Part shown: in pieces, positions 34,024 to 42,933 of the stretch | How positions within the stretch are numbered: the first letter of the stretch is position 1 | How the letters are laid out: every line of letters starts with the position of its first letter | DNA from: Anaerococcus sp. Marseille-Q5996 | GTDB lineage: Bacteria > Bacillota > Clostridia > Tissierellales > Peptoniphilaceae | DNA: 64,000 bases | Assembly: GCF_946893725.1 (NCBI RefSeq) | Contig: NZ_CAMPPE010000003.1 | Location: 62,001-126,000, forward strand | Direction of reading: 5' to 3' | Notes under the pieces: generated by a model | The model's input: the letters and a program-made list of their open reading frames with translations, nothing else | The model's database searches: none | Told to the model about the DNA's origin: nothing | Translations under genes and position numbers: made by a program

Positions 34024-34109
34024 GCGGGATTGGCGGAATTGGCAGACGCGCTAGACTTAGGATCTAGTGAGAATTTCTCGTGAAGGTTCAACTCCTTTAT
34101 CCCGCACCA
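34024..34109 (+). tRNA. tRNA-Leu (anticodon TAG)
   Basis: Acceptor GCGGGAT pairs with ATCCCGC, CCA encoded. Anticodon stem CTAGA/TCTAG with loop CTTAGGA (TAG, reads CUA). Long variable arm as expected. One base separates it from tRNA-His, so both come from one transcript. Confidence 0.96.
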
Positions 34110-34119
34110 ATAGATAAAA

Positions 34120-34149
34120 AACCGTTGTTAGTTCAACGGTTATTTTTTT
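34120..34149 (+). terminator. Terminator of the tRNA operon
   Basis: AACCGTTG (34120-34127) and CAACGGTT (34134-34141), perfect 8-bp stem, then T7. Confidence 0.9.
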
Positions 34150-34246
34150 GCCCAATTTTATGAAAAATATATTTTACAAATTAATTTAACAATCTATGTT
34201 AAAATTTTCCAAAATAGGTTATAATTTATATTAATAGGAGGCAGTT

Positions 34247-34963
34247 TTGCAAAAATTTAAAAGAGTTGTATTAAAATTAAGTGGCGAAGCCCTCGCAGGG
34301 ACCAAGGGCTTTGGATTTGATGATGAAGTTATAGAAAACATTTGTGCATCTATCAAAAAAGTTCATATGCTTGATGTTGAAATAGCAATTGTAGTTGGTG
34401 GTGGTAATTTTTGGAGGGGTCGTTCTGGAGCTCAAATAGAAAGAGCTAGCTCAGATACTATTGGTATGCTCGGTACTGTTATGAATGGTTTAAGGATCCA
34501 AGGTAGTCTTGAAGAGATGGGTATGGACACTAGACTTATGACAGCCATAGATATGAAAGAAGTTGCTGAACCGTATATCAGACGCAGGGCTATTAGACAC
34601 TTAGAGAAAAATCGTATAGTAATTTTTTCTGCAGGAACTGGATTACCATATTTTTCAACAGATACTACAGCTAGCCTTCGTGCTTTAGAAATTGATGCAG
34701 ATGTAATCCTTCTAGGAAAAACGGGTACTGATGGAATATATGACAAGGATCCAAATATTTTTGATAATGCAGTAAAATATGACAAATTAACTTATAAAGA
34801 AATATTACAACAAGAAATCAAAATCATGGATACCACTGCAACTAGCCTTGCTATGGATAATAGCATGCCACTGATTGCTTTTGGAATCGATGATCCAAGC
34901 AATATGGTAAAAATTTTCACAGAAGAAGAAGCAATCGGTACAATTGTAAAGGAGAAATTTTAA
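34247..34963 (+). CDS. pyrH: Uridylate kinase
   Basis: Phosphorylates UMP to UDP in pyrimidine nucleotide synthesis. 238 residues of the amino-acid-kinase fold: '[12 protein letters not shown]', '[11 protein letters not shown]', '[20 protein letters not shown]' and '[15 protein letters not shown]'. TTG start, preceded by AGGAGG with correct spacing. A TATAAT at 34220 may be its promoter, with only a poor -35. Followed without gap by frr; the usual upstream rpsB-tsf genes are not adjacent (tRNA genes lie there). Confidence 0.96.
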   Translation: MQKFKRVVLKLSGEALAGTKGFGFDDEVIENICASIKKVHMLDVEIAIVVGGGNFWRGRSGAQIERASSDTIGMLGTVMNGLRIQGSLEEMGMDTRLMTAIDMKEVAEPYIRRRAIRHLEKNRIVIFSAGTGLPYFSTDTTASLRALEIDADVILLGKTGTDGIYDKDPNIFDNAVKYDKLTYKEILQQEIKIMDTTATSLAMDNSMPLIAFGIDDPSNMVKIFTEEEAIGTIVKEKF

Positions 34964-35524
34964 ATGAATTATGAAGAAATTAAATCATCAGCTGATAAGG
35001 ACATGAAACAAGCTGTTGAGTCATTTGAAGGTAGAATTGCAAATATAAAAGCTGGCCGTGCATCAGAAGCAGTTTTGGATGGAATAACATTTTCATATTT
35101 TGGAAATGAAACACCAATCAACCAAGCTGCAACAATTTCTATCCCAGAAGCTAGACTTTTAGTTATCAAGCCTTGGGATAAATCAAATGTTGGACCAATC
35201 GAAAAAGCAATTATTAAAGCAGATACTGGCATCAATCCACAAAATGATGGTGAAGTAATCAGACTACCATTCCCAGCTCTAACAGAAGAAAGACGTAAAG
35301 AATATACAAAAGAAGTAGGAAAATACGCAGAAGATGCAAAAATTTCTATAAGAAATAAAAGACGTGATGGAATGGATGAAGTCAAAAAAAGTGAAAAATC
35401 TGGAGACATCACTGAAGATGATAGATTTGCGCTTGAAGAAGAACTTCAAAATATTACAGATAAATATATCGAAGAAGTAGAACAATTAGCAGATAAGAAA
35501 AATAAAGAATTATTAACAGTGTAG
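34964..35524 (+). CDS. frr: Ribosome recycling factor
   Basis: Splits terminated ribosomes together with EF-G. 186 residues, normal. Motifs 'MKQAVESFEGRIANIKAGRA' at the start and 'FPALTEERRKEYTKEV' in the middle. It begins right after the pyrH stop, with an AAAGGAG site inside the pyrH end. The pilus gene cluster begins one base after its stop, a less common neighbour: uppS/cdsA are usual. Confidence 0.97.
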   Translation: MNYEEIKSSADKDMKQAVESFEGRIANIKAGRASEAVLDGITFSYFGNETPINQAATISIPEARLLVIKPWDKSNVGPIEKAIIKADTGINPQNDGEVIRLPFPALTEERRKEYTKEVGKYAEDAKISIRNKRRDGMDEVKKSEKSGDITEDDRFALEEELQNITDKYIEEVEQLADKKNKELLTV

Positions 35525-35525
35525 T

Positions 35526-36623
35526 GTGGCTAATTTAGATTTAAATAAAATAAAAGAATTTTTAAATAAGGATATATCCTCTAGTAAGATTGATAGTAGG
35601 ATTATGTCCTTATTTTTAAAACAATTATCTTTGCTAATAGGATCAGGCATGCCTCTAGATACGAGTTTAAAGATAATTGAAGAACAGAAGTTGGATAAAA
35701 AATTAAGCAGAGCTCTTCAGCAAATAAATTTTGATTTATCTAAAGGCTTATCAATTAATGATGCTTTTAGCCGTAACAAAAAATATTTTAATCCCATGTT
35801 AGTTGCCTTTATAAAAAGTGGGGATCAAAGTGGCCATATGGCAGAAGTATTGGATGAACTATCCACTTATATCAATGAAGAAAGCAAAAATAAAAACATA
35901 ATCAAACAAGCACTTACATATCCTATTATGCTTTTATTAGTAATGATTGTAATAATTATAATCGTAATGAATTTTGTTTTGCCAACTTTTGAAGGCATAT
36001 TCGAGTCTTTTGGCAAAGATTTGCCAATATCTACAAAAATTTTGATGGGACTTTCAAGATTTTTTTCAAATTATGGAATATATATTTTCTTATTTCTTAT
36101 TCTTATAATCATATGCATTATGATTTTAAGAAAAGATGATCAAATACGTTTAAAAATAGATAAGCTTAATTTCCTTAAACTACCATTTTTTAAATATAGA
36201 AGGTTGAGTTTGGAATATCAATTTACATCCTTACTTTATATCTTAAAAGCGGGGGATGTAGGCATAATACCAAGCCTTGAGATTATTAAAGAATCTTTTA
36301 AAAATCAATACTTAAAAGAAATTTTCAATCAAATTATTCTTGACCTAAAGAAGGGTCATAGCCTGAGTGATAGTTTATCTAGCAAAGAAATATTTTCTCC
36401 ACTTCTGATTTCAATGTTAAAGATTGGGGAAGATAGTGGACAGATGAAATCAGCATTAGAAAAATCAAGTGAGTATTTTGCGACAGATTATATCTATAAA
36501 CTCCGTCATATTTCATCACTTGCAGAACCAGTAATGATAATTTTAATGAGTATAGTAGTTGCTTTTGTAGTGTTTGCCATAGCCCTACCAATATTTGAAT
36601 CGGTAAATGGGGTTGGATTTTAG
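35526..36623 (+). CDS. Type II secretion/type IV pilus inner-membrane protein (GspF/PilC/ComGB family)
   Basis: 365 residues. Two cytoplasmic GspF domains ('SLLIGSGMPLDTSLKIIEE', 'LLYILKAGDVGIIPSLEII'), each followed by membrane helices (three in all: ~135-155, ~180-200, ~335-357). The family forms the inner-membrane platform on which pilins are assembled. GTG start one base after frr, with no clear ribosome-binding site, so it probably relies on coupling. No assembly ATPase gene (GspE/PilB/ComGA) accompanies it in the window. Confidence 0.88.
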   Translation: MANLDLNKIKEFLNKDISSSKIDSRIMSLFLKQLSLLIGSGMPLDTSLKIIEEQKLDKKLSRALQQINFDLSKGLSINDAFSRNKKYFNPMLVAFIKSGDQSGHMAEVLDELSTYINEESKNKNIIKQALTYPIMLLLVMIVIIIIVMNFVLPTFEGIFESFGKDLPISTKILMGLSRFFSNYGIYIFLFLILIIICIMILRKDDQIRLKIDKLNFLKLPFFKYRRLSLEYQFTSLLYILKAGDVGIIPSLEIIKESFKNQYLKEIFNQIILDLKKGHSLSDSLSSKEIFSPLLISMLKIGEDSGQMKSALEKSSEYFATDYIYKLRHISSLAEPVMIILMSIVVAFVVFAIALPIFESVNGVGF

Positions 36624-36631
36624 GAGAAAAG

Positions 36632-37015
36632 ATGAAAAATAAAAAGAAAAAGGGATTTACTTTAATAGAGTTAGTTATTGTAATAGCAATTATAGGAATT
36701 TTGGCTGCAGTAGCTCTTCCAAGATACAATAATTCAAGACTTGCTGCTGCGGAAGCTGCTCATAAGAGCAATGTACAAATGTTAAAGTCTGCTGCTATGT
36801 TAAGAAGAAATGAAATGAGCAATACAGATAAAAAAGAAGTTAATTGGCCGAAAGACGGTGACTATAAAAACTATGTAGAAAAATGGCCTGAAATTCCTTC
36901 TGGTTTAAAGGACTCTAGTGGGAATACTCCGGATGGATATACTGTCATAATCACTCCGCAAACTATTACAGTTAATCCAGAAGAGAATGCATTCGAAGAA
37001 TCTCAAGAAAAGTGA
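36632..37015 (+). CDS. Type IV pilin-like protein (major pilin candidate)
   Basis: 127 residues. Class III signal 'KKKKGFTLIELVIVIAIIG': cleavage after Gly, N-methylated Phe, Glu at +5, then a long hydrophobic helix and 'ALPRYNNSRLAAAEAAHKSN', as in ComGC/PilA pilins. The C-terminal ~70 residues form a small soluble domain. AGGAG site present. Its stop overlaps the prepilin peptidase start (GTGA). Confidence 0.88.
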   Translation: MKNKKKKGFTLIELVIVIAIIGILAAVALPRYNNSRLAAAEAAHKSNVQMLKSAAMLRRNEMSNTDKKEVNWPKDGDYKNYVEKWPEIPSGLKDSSGNTPDGYTVIITPQTITVNPEENAFEESQEK

Positions 37016-37722
37016 TATACCCTGTATTATTTTTCCTAGGAGCAATCTTTGGATCATTTGCAAATCTAGTTATAAATCGAAAAATCAAAGGTGAAAGCAT
37101 TATAAGCCCTCCTAGCCATTGTGAATCTTGTGGACATAGGCTATATCCATGGGATTTAGTTCCGATATTTAGCTTTTTATTTTTAAAAGGCAAATGCAGG
37201 TATTGCAAGGATAAAATTTCATATGAAAATTTGATTTTAGAAATAATAGTCGGATTATTGGCTCTGATATTTATAAATACAGATGAATTAATCAAATCAA
37301 CATTGCTTTTCTTTGCAATACTACTTGCCCTGATTGTGGCAGTCATAGATTTTAAAAGTTTTGACATCTATATGAACCAAATTTCCATATTAGCAATCAT
37401 AGGCATAGTATACCGTTATAATTTTCTAGGATTTGATTTTAGTTTTATAAAAACTGTGCTTCTATTTTCAATTATATATGGGCTTATATATTTTGTATCA
37501 CAAAATTCTTTGGGAGATGGTGACATATATTTTTTTCTAGCCCTATTTCTTTACTTGCCAAACAATAGAATAATTTATCTAGTACTATTTTCTATATGGC
37601 TAGGGGCTATTTCAGGTATATTTATTGCCTACAAAAATAAAACGCTAAAAATACCAATCCCATTTTGTATTTACATATTTTTATCCTTCCTCATTTTAAA
37701 TCTACCTGGGGTCTATTTATGA
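37012..37722 (+). CDS. Prepilin peptidase (A24 family)
   Basis: 236 residues, about seven to eight membrane helices. N-terminal 'GAIFGSFANLVINRKI', zinc-binding 'CESCGHRLYPWDLVPI' and 'CRYCKDKI', and the two catalytic aspartates in 'VIDFKS' and 'GDGD' (37516 region). It cleaves the leader of the pilins encoded around it and methylates the new N-terminus. GTG start overlapping the pilin stop; its own stop overlaps the next pilin gene. Confidence 0.92.
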   Translation: MIYPVLFFLGAIFGSFANLVINRKIKGESIISPPSHCESCGHRLYPWDLVPIFSFLFLKGKCRYCKDKISYENLILEIIVGLLALIFINTDELIKSTLLFFAILLALIVAVIDFKSFDIYMNQISILAIIGIVYRYNFLGFDFSFIKTVLLFSIIYGLIYFVSQNSLGDGDIYFFLALFLYLPNNRIIYLVLFSIWLGAISGIFIAYKNKTLKIPIPFCIYIFLSFLILNLPGVYL

Positions 37723-38147
37723 AGAAACGTGGTTTTACTTTGATAGAATTAATAGTGGTTTTGGCAATAATGTCTATAGTACTTGGGATTGGATTATTTA
37801 GATTCAACTCTATAGACAAAATTAAGACTGAAATTGAAGTTCAAAATTTAATAAATGATCTGCAATATGCAAAAGCCAAGGCCCATACAACGGGCAATAC
37901 TTCTATAATATTCCTTAATAGAAATAACTACAGGATTGTATCTGGAGATAATTATAGAAAAACTCAAAATCTACGTTATATAGAGTTACAAAGAGATTAT
38001 ACATCTGAAGTACGTTTTTATTCTACAGGAAGTGTGGGAGGTTCAGACTATTTTTATATAAAATATAAATTTGATCACTCAGATAAAAATATTTATAAAC
38101 TTATAATTGCACCAGTAGGAGGAAGGTCTAGAATTGAAAAGCTTTAA
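37719..38147 (+). CDS. Prepilin-type protein (GspH/minor pilin-like)
   Basis: 142 residues from the ATG at 37719, which overlaps the peptidase stop. N-terminus 'MKKRGFTLIELIVVLAIMS' is a class III signal. Body with 'LINDLQYAKAKAHTTGN', the helix-strand pattern of GspH/FimT-type minor pilins. An in-frame start at 37665 would bury the signal and is rejected. Confidence 0.82.
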   Translation: MKKRGFTLIELIVVLAIMSIVLGIGLFRFNSIDKIKTEIEVQNLINDLQYAKAKAHTTGNTSIIFLNRNNYRIVSGDNYRKTQNLRYIELQRDYTSEVRFYSTGSVGGSDYFYIKYKFDHSDKNIYKLIIAPVGGRSRIEKL

Positions 38148-38484
38148 AAAAGGTTTTACATTAATTGAAACGATAATCGCATTGGGGATATTAGCCTTAA
38201 TTGCTGCCTTTTTACTCCCATCTTTGCAAAGCCTTATCAAGTCTTCAAATGAATTAAAAAACGAACCACAAATTATTTTTGCACTAGAAGAAGCCATGGA
38301 AAATGAAAAAAATAATCCTAGTCCAAACTATGACTCAAATAAAAAATTTGTAAATGGATTTGAAATAATAGTTACAAGGTCAAATTATAACCAAGACTTA
38401 GATAAAATAAAAGTAAAACATAAAAATTATGAACTTGAGCTTTTAGAGGTAAATAATGAGAAAAAAAGGATTTACTCTAATTGA
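38134..38484 (+). CDS. Prepilin-type minor pilin
   Basis: 116 residues. TTG start with GGAGGA upstream, giving 'MKSFKKGFTLIETIIALGIL', a class III signal with Glu at +5 and a hydrophobic helix. Small soluble C-terminal part. The start overlaps the preceding gene by 14 bases. Resembles PilV/GspI-type minor pilins. Confidence 0.78.
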   Translation: MKSFKKGFTLIETIIALGILALIAAFLLPSLQSLIKSSNELKNEPQIIFALEEAMENEKNNPSPNYDSNKKFVNGFEIIVTRSNYNQDLDKIKVKHKNYELELLEVNNEKKRIYSN

Positions 38485-38998
38485 ATTACTTGCATCATTG
38501 GCTATTGCATCGTTATTAATAGTGACAGCCTACGTAATTTTTGTACTTAGTATTAAAGCTTCAAAAAACACTTACGCCAATGAATTGGACTATAAATCAT
38601 CATCGTTGGGGTTTACATATGTAGAAAATGTTATTAGAAGAGCCTACAAAATCGAATTAACAAATGATATTGGAGAGACTAACTGCAAATTTTATCTTGT
38701 AAACGTATCAGAATCTGATAATAAAGAATATATATCTACCTATAGATTTTTAACTGATGATAGCCAAACCACTAAGGAAAAAACTTTATATGCTGAAATC
38801 ATAAATGTATCAAATAAAGGTGATTCGGATGACAGCAAGCTATATGTAAATTATCGAGCAAGCAAAGTTCCAATTGCTAAATGTAATGACCTTTATTTAT
38901 ATTATGATGCAGGAAATGAAACCGTAAAGATTATTATAAATAAGGACAATCCTAGACTTAGATATGAAACTTTAATTAATGTAGGTAAAAGATTATGA
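38456..38998 (+). CDS. Prepilin-type minor pilin (PilW/GspJ-like)
   Basis: 180 residues. N-terminus 'MRKKGFTLIELLASLAIAS' is a class III signal; 'NVIRRAYKIEL' and a beta-rich C-terminal domain follow, as in the larger minor pilins (PilW/GspJ). Overlaps the preceding gene by 29 bases and the following one by 4 bases. Confidence 0.8.
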   Translation: MRKKGFTLIELLASLAIASLLIVTAYVIFVLSIKASKNTYANELDYKSSSLGFTYVENVIRRAYKIELTNDIGETNCKFYLVNVSESDNKEYISTYRFLTDDSQTTKEKTLYAEIINVSNKGDSDDSKLYVNYRASKVPIAKCNDLYLYYDAGNETVKIIINKDNPRLRYETLINVGKRL

Positions 38999-39477
38999 AA
39001 AAGGGATTTGTATCTATATTGACCCTATTTGTACTTTTAGTTTTATCACTTACAATCACATTTGTTTATGGGCAAAATGAAAATACAAGTGAATATGTTA
39101 GAGACTTGTACAATAAAAAACAAGCTATTTATTTAGCTGAGTCTGTAATGAATAGTTATTTAGTTGAAAATTATGACAAATTAGGAGATATTATCCTAAA
39201 AAATGATTTAATAACTGATAAAAAGAAAACTGATAATTATGAATTGAATGAGTCAGCAAACTTTTTATACAATGGAAAAAGTTATTACATAAAGATTTAT
39301 CATAAATATTATGATGAGGATATGAAATTGCAGGATGTATACAAAGTAAGCCTTGAAAATGTTAGTGTAGGAGATAGTAAATCTGATTCAGCACTATGGT
39401 TTAAAGTGATTGAGGAAGATGATGATTTGGAAAATGATAAGAAAAGTATTAAAATGATTATTAGAAGTACTTATTAA
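38995..39477 (+). CDS. Pilus-associated protein, PilX/ComGG-like
   Basis: 160 residues. 'MKKGFVSILTLFVLLVLSLT' has the K-K-G-F start and a membrane helix but lacks the Glu at +5, as in PilX/GspK/ComGG minor pilins. 'KKQAIYLAESVMNSYL' after the helix is typical for the group. Last gene of the pilus cluster; 58 bases separate it from ackA. I see no convincing terminator. Confidence 0.7.
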   Translation: MKKGFVSILTLFVLLVLSLTITFVYGQNENTSEYVRDLYNKKQAIYLAESVMNSYLVENYDKLGDIILKNDLITDKKKTDNYELNESANFLYNGKSYYIKIYHKYYDEDMKLQDVYKVSLENVSVGDSKSDSALWFKVIEEDDDLENDKKSIKMIIRSTY

Positions 39478-39534
39478 TTTTAAATTTTAAAAGCTATAGG
39501 TATAATGTATGTATAAAGAATATAAGGAGATAAA

Positions 39535-40725
39535 ATGAAAATATTAGTAATAAATTGTGGAAGTTCATCACTTAAATACCAACTTTTTAACATGGAAAAT
39601 GAAGAGGTAATGGTAAAAGGTCTTGTAGAAAGAATTGGAATTGAAGGAAGCCGACTAGTTCAAAAAAATAATGGAGACGAATTCGTTATCGAAGAAGCTA
39701 TGCAAAACCATACAGAAGCAGTTTCTCATGTATTTGATGCGTTAATTGATAGTGAAAATGGTGTAATCGAAAGCCTTGAAGAAATTGATGCTGTTGGACA
39801 TAGATTCGTTCATGGTGGGGAAAAAATGACAAAATCTGCACTAATTACAGATGAAGTTAAAGATGCTATAAACGAAGCAGCTAAATTTGCTCCACTTCAC
39901 AACCCAGCAAACTTAATGGGACTTAAAGCTTGTGAAGAATTACTACCAAATGTACCAAATGTTGCAGTATTTGATACAGCTTTCCACCAAACAATGCCTG
40001 CAAAAACATATCTTTATGGTATTGACTACAAATACTATGAAGAAGATTCAATTAGAAAATATGGATTCCACGGAACAAGCCACAATTATATTACAAATAG
40101 AGCAGCTGACTTATTAGGAAAATCAGTTGAAGAAACAAACATTATTTCAGCTCACTTAGGAAATGGTTCATCTATAACAGCTGTTAAAGAAGGAAAATCA
40201 TTTGATACTACAATGGGACTTACTCCACTTGAAGGTCTTGTAATGGGAACTAGATCTGGTGACCTAGATCCAGCAGTTGTAACATATATCGAAGAAAAAG
40301 ATGGTCTTTCAGCTAGAGAAATCAATAATATCCTAAACAAAGAATCAGGTGTACTTGGAGTATCAGGTGTAAGCTCTGACTTTAGAGACCTAGAAGATGC
40401 AGCAAAAGGAGGAAACGAAAGAGCTCAAGTTGCATTAGATATGTTCACAACAAGAACAAAAAGATATATAGCAGGATACATGGCAGAAATTGAAAAAGTT
40501 GATGCTATCGTATTTACAGGCGGTATTGGTGAAAACTCAATCGAAATGAGAGAAGACACCCTAAAAGGATTTGAACAATTTGGTATCAAAATTGACCAAG
40601 AAGCTAACAAAGTTCGTGGTGGTGAACATGTAATTTCTACAGAAGATTCTAAGGTAAAAGTTATGGTAATCGCTACAAACGAAGAGCTTATGATTGCAAG
40701 GGATACACAAGATTTAGTAAAATAA
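39535..40725 (+). CDS. ackA: Acetate kinase
   Basis: Makes ATP and acetate from acetyl phosphate, the last step of fermentative substrate-level phosphorylation. 396 residues. 'ILVINCGSSSLKYQLF' at the start, 'HRFVHGG', 'FDTAFHQTMP', 'FHGTSHNY', 'AHLGNGSS' and 'VFTGGIGENS' are the ASKHA motifs. Good AAGGAG site; a TATAAT at 39501 may be a -10. No pta gene is nearby. Confidence 0.97.
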   Translation: MKILVINCGSSSLKYQLFNMENEEVMVKGLVERIGIEGSRLVQKNNGDEFVIEEAMQNHTEAVSHVFDALIDSENGVIESLEEIDAVGHRFVHGGEKMTKSALITDEVKDAINEAAKFAPLHNPANLMGLKACEELLPNVPNVAVFDTAFHQTMPAKTYLYGIDYKYYEEDSIRKYGFHGTSHNYITNRAADLLGKSVEETNIISAHLGNGSSITAVKEGKSFDTTMGLTPLEGLVMGTRSGDLDPAVVTYIEEKDGLSAREINNILNKESGVLGVSGVSSDFRDLEDAAKGGNERAQVALDMFTTRTKRYIAGYMAEIEKVDAIVFTGGIGENSIEMREDTLKGFEQFGIKIDQEANKVRGGEHVISTEDSKVKVMVIATNEELMIARDTQDLVK

Positions 40726-40730
40726 AAACC

Positions 40731-40759
40731 TTGACATATAGGATATCTCAATATATAAT
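40731..40759 (+). promoter_or_regulatory. Promoter of rpmF
   Basis: TTGACA (40731-40736), 17-base spacer, TATAAT (40754-40759), immediately after the ackA stop. Confidence 0.88.
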
Positions 40760-40797
40760 ATAAAAGATTGCTAAAACTGATAAGAGGAGGTGTAACG

Positions 40798-40977
40798 ATG
40801 GCAGTACCAAAAAGAAGAACATCAAAAACAAGAAAAAATAAAAGAAGAGCCTCAGCTTATACTTTGAACAGATCAAACTATGTTGAGTGTCCAAATTGCC
40901 ACGAGCCAAAACTTCCACACAGAGTTTGCCCAAACTGTGGAGAATATAAAGGCGAAGCAATAATTGATGTAGAATAA
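40798..40977 (+). CDS. rpmF: 50S ribosomal protein L32
   Basis: 59 residues. '[18 protein letters not shown]' and the zinc-ribbon cysteines '[17 protein letters not shown]' identify L32. Preceded by GAGGAGGTG. The YceD/DUF177 gene that usually lies directly before rpmF is absent here; ackA is upstream, and rpmF has its own strong promoter. plsX follows after a terminator, the common rpmF-plsX order. Confidence 0.97.
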   Translation: MAVPKRRTSKTRKNKRRASAYTLNRSNYVECPNCHEPKLPHRVCPNCGEYKGEAIIDVE

Positions 40978-41004
40978 GATAGTGTTTATGCACTATCTTT
41001 TTTT
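40978..41004 (+). terminator. Intrinsic terminator after rpmF
   Basis: GATAGTG (40978-40984) and CACTATC (40991-40997), perfect 7-bp stem, then T-run. Some read-through to plsX is likely, as no other promoter is seen. Confidence 0.85.
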
Positions 41005-41025
41005 ATACAAAAAATGAGGAAGATT

Positions 41026-42009
41026 ATGAAAATATTAATTGATACTTACGGAGCAGATGCGGGTGCACAGCCAATCATAGATGGTACGGTAAAAGCCCTT
41101 GAAAAACGTGACTTTACACCTGTTTTTATAGGAAATGATAGGGAAATAAAACTTTTAATTCACGATAGAATAAAAAATTACGAAATAATTCCTACAAATG
41201 AATTTGTTTCAAATGATGAGGACCCAGTAAGAGCCATCAGAAAGAAAAAAGATGCTTCCATAGTTTTAGCCTATGAAAAATCCAAAGAAGAAGGATATGA
41301 TGGAGTGATTTCTGCAGGTTCTACAGGAGCCTTGCTTGCAGGAGGATTATTTCTTTCTGGAAGAATTCCAGGTATAAAAAGAGCCTGTTTAGCAGCAAGC
41401 ATCCCTTCAGTTAATGATGAGATTACTTTATTGATGGATACTGGTGCAAATATGGATTGCAAACCAGAATTTCTTTATGAATTTGCCTTAATGGGTAAGG
41501 TTTATCTTGAAAATGTAATGAATATTACAAATCCTAAAATTGGTCTGTTAAATGTTGGAGTTGAAGAACATAAGGGGAATACTCTAACAAAAGAAACATA
41601 CAATCTATTAAAAGAATCAAATATGAACTTTACCGGTAATATTGAAGCCCGAAATATCCTAACCGGTAAAGTAAATGTAATTGTTGCAGATGGATTTGAT
41701 GGAAATATTGCAATTAAAACAACTGAAGGAGTATTAAAAACTTTTGCATCAGAGCTTAAAAATATTATTTATTCATCTGCCAAAAATAAAATTGCTGGTG
41801 CAATTCTAAAAAATGATATTAAATCTTTAGCAAATAAATTTAGCCCAGATGAAGTTGGAGGAGCGCCACTTCTTGGGGTAAAATCTTATGTATACAAGGC
41901 CCATGGAAACACAAATGAAATAGCATTTTCAAATGCAATCCTAGGCCTGATTAACTATATAGAAATGAATGTTATAGAAAAAATCGAAGGAGAGTTAAAT
42001 GGTAATTGA
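41026..42009 (+). CDS. plsX: Phosphate acyltransferase PlsX
   Basis: Converts acyl-ACP to acyl phosphate for phospholipid synthesis at the membrane. 327 residues from the ATG at 41026, which is correctly spaced from GAGGA; an ATG at 41014 overlaps that site. Motifs: 'ILIDTYGADAGAQPII' (usual form D-x-MGGD; here the MGGD is altered to YGAD), 'GVISAGSTGALLAGG', 'NVGVEEHKGN' and 'VADGFDGNIAIKTTEG'. Its end overlaps acpP by 11 bases. Confidence 0.93.
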   Translation: MKILIDTYGADAGAQPIIDGTVKALEKRDFTPVFIGNDREIKLLIHDRIKNYEIIPTNEFVSNDEDPVRAIRKKKDASIVLAYEKSKEEGYDGVISAGSTGALLAGGLFLSGRIPGIKRACLAASIPSVNDEITLLMDTGANMDCKPEFLYEFALMGKVYLENVMNITNPKIGLLNVGVEEHKGNTLTKETYNLLKESNMNFTGNIEARNILTGKVNVIVADGFDGNIAIKTTEGVLKTFASELKNIIYSSAKNKIAGAILKNDIKSLANKFSPDEVGGAPLLGVKSYVYKAHGNTNEIAFSNAILGLINYIEMNVIEKIEGELNGN

Positions 42010-42223
42010 TGAATTAATCAAACTAGCAAATGAAAATCTTGACATAGATTTTAATGATTTAGATATGAATACAAAATTATCTGATCTTGATATCGATTCT
42101 ATTGATATGCTTGATTTTATAATGCTTATAGAAGAAAAATACGACATAGAATTTGAAGAAGATGAGCTAGATGAAATAGAAACTTTAGATGATATAGCAA
42201 GTCTTATAGAAAGTAAAATCTGA
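41999..42223 (+). CDS. acpP: Acyl carrier protein
   Basis: 74 residues, acidic four-helix protein that carries acyl chains on a phosphopantetheine arm. The attachment site is 'DIDSIDMLDF', where the usual D-S-L is D-S-I. Between plsX and rnc, as in many Firmicutes (where fabD/fabG may intervene; they do not here). Overlaps plsX by 11 bases and rnc by one base. Confidence 0.93.
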   Translation: MVIDELIKLANENLDIDFNDLDMNTKLSDLDIDSIDMLDFIMLIEEKYDIEFEEDELDEIETLDDIASLIESKI

Positions 42224-42933
42224 TGATATCGAAATTAAGACTCGAACAAATTAAAGAATTTGAAGATAAGATTGGCTACACATTCAACGACAAATCGTTG
42301 ATAGATGTAGCCTTTACTCATTCATCCTATACAAATGAGGCAAAAACAAAAGCTAAAAGCAATGAACGTTTAGAGTTTTTGGGAGATAGCGTTTTGGATT
42401 TGGTGGTTAGTGAGGTTTTATTTAAAAACTACAACAACAAACCTGAAGGCTGGCTTACAAAAACAAGATCCCGACTTGTTTGTACAGACTCCTTTGCAAA
42501 AGCTAGCGAAAAATATGACTTAACTAGCTATTTAAATTTTGGAAAAGGTGAAAAACAGCATGGTGGAGGTCTAAAAAAACACGTAAAAGCAGATACTTTT
42601 GAAGCAGTTTGTGCTGCAATTTATTTAGATGCAGGTTTTGAATACTTGTATAATTTTTTGGTGGAAAATTATACTGAAGCAGCCAAGGAAATAATTGAAG
42701 ATGACTCAATGTTTAATGACTACAAAACAAGACTTCAAGAGTACCACAATGCCCATGATAAAAAAATTCTAAAATATACATTGATTAATCAAGAAGGTCC
42801 TGAGCATGATAAAATATTTACTATGCAAGTAAAGGCTGGTAACAAAATTTTGGCAACTGGTATTGGTAAAAACAAGAAGAAAGCTGAGCAAAATGCAGCA
42901 AAAAATGCCTATGAAAGAATAAAAAATGACTAA
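42223..42933 (+). CDS. rnc: Ribonuclease III
   Basis: Double-stranded RNA endonuclease for rRNA processing. 236 residues. The nuclease domain has the signature 'ERLEFLGDSVLDLVVSE' and 'DTFEAVCAAIYLDAGF'. The C-terminal dsRNA-binding domain spans ~residues 160-235, ending 'GKNKKKAEQNAAKNAYERI'. Overlaps both neighbours slightly. Confidence 0.96.
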   Translation: MISKLRLEQIKEFEDKIGYTFNDKSLIDVAFTHSSYTNEAKTKAKSNERLEFLGDSVLDLVVSEVLFKNYNNKPEGWLTKTRSRLVCTDSFAKASEKYDLTSYLNFGKGEKQHGGGLKKHVKADTFEAVCAAIYLDAGFEYLYNFLVENYTEAAKEIIEDDSMFNDYKTRLQEYHNAHDKKILKYTLINQEGPEHDKIFTMQVKAGNKILATGIGKNKKKAEQNAAKNAYERIKND

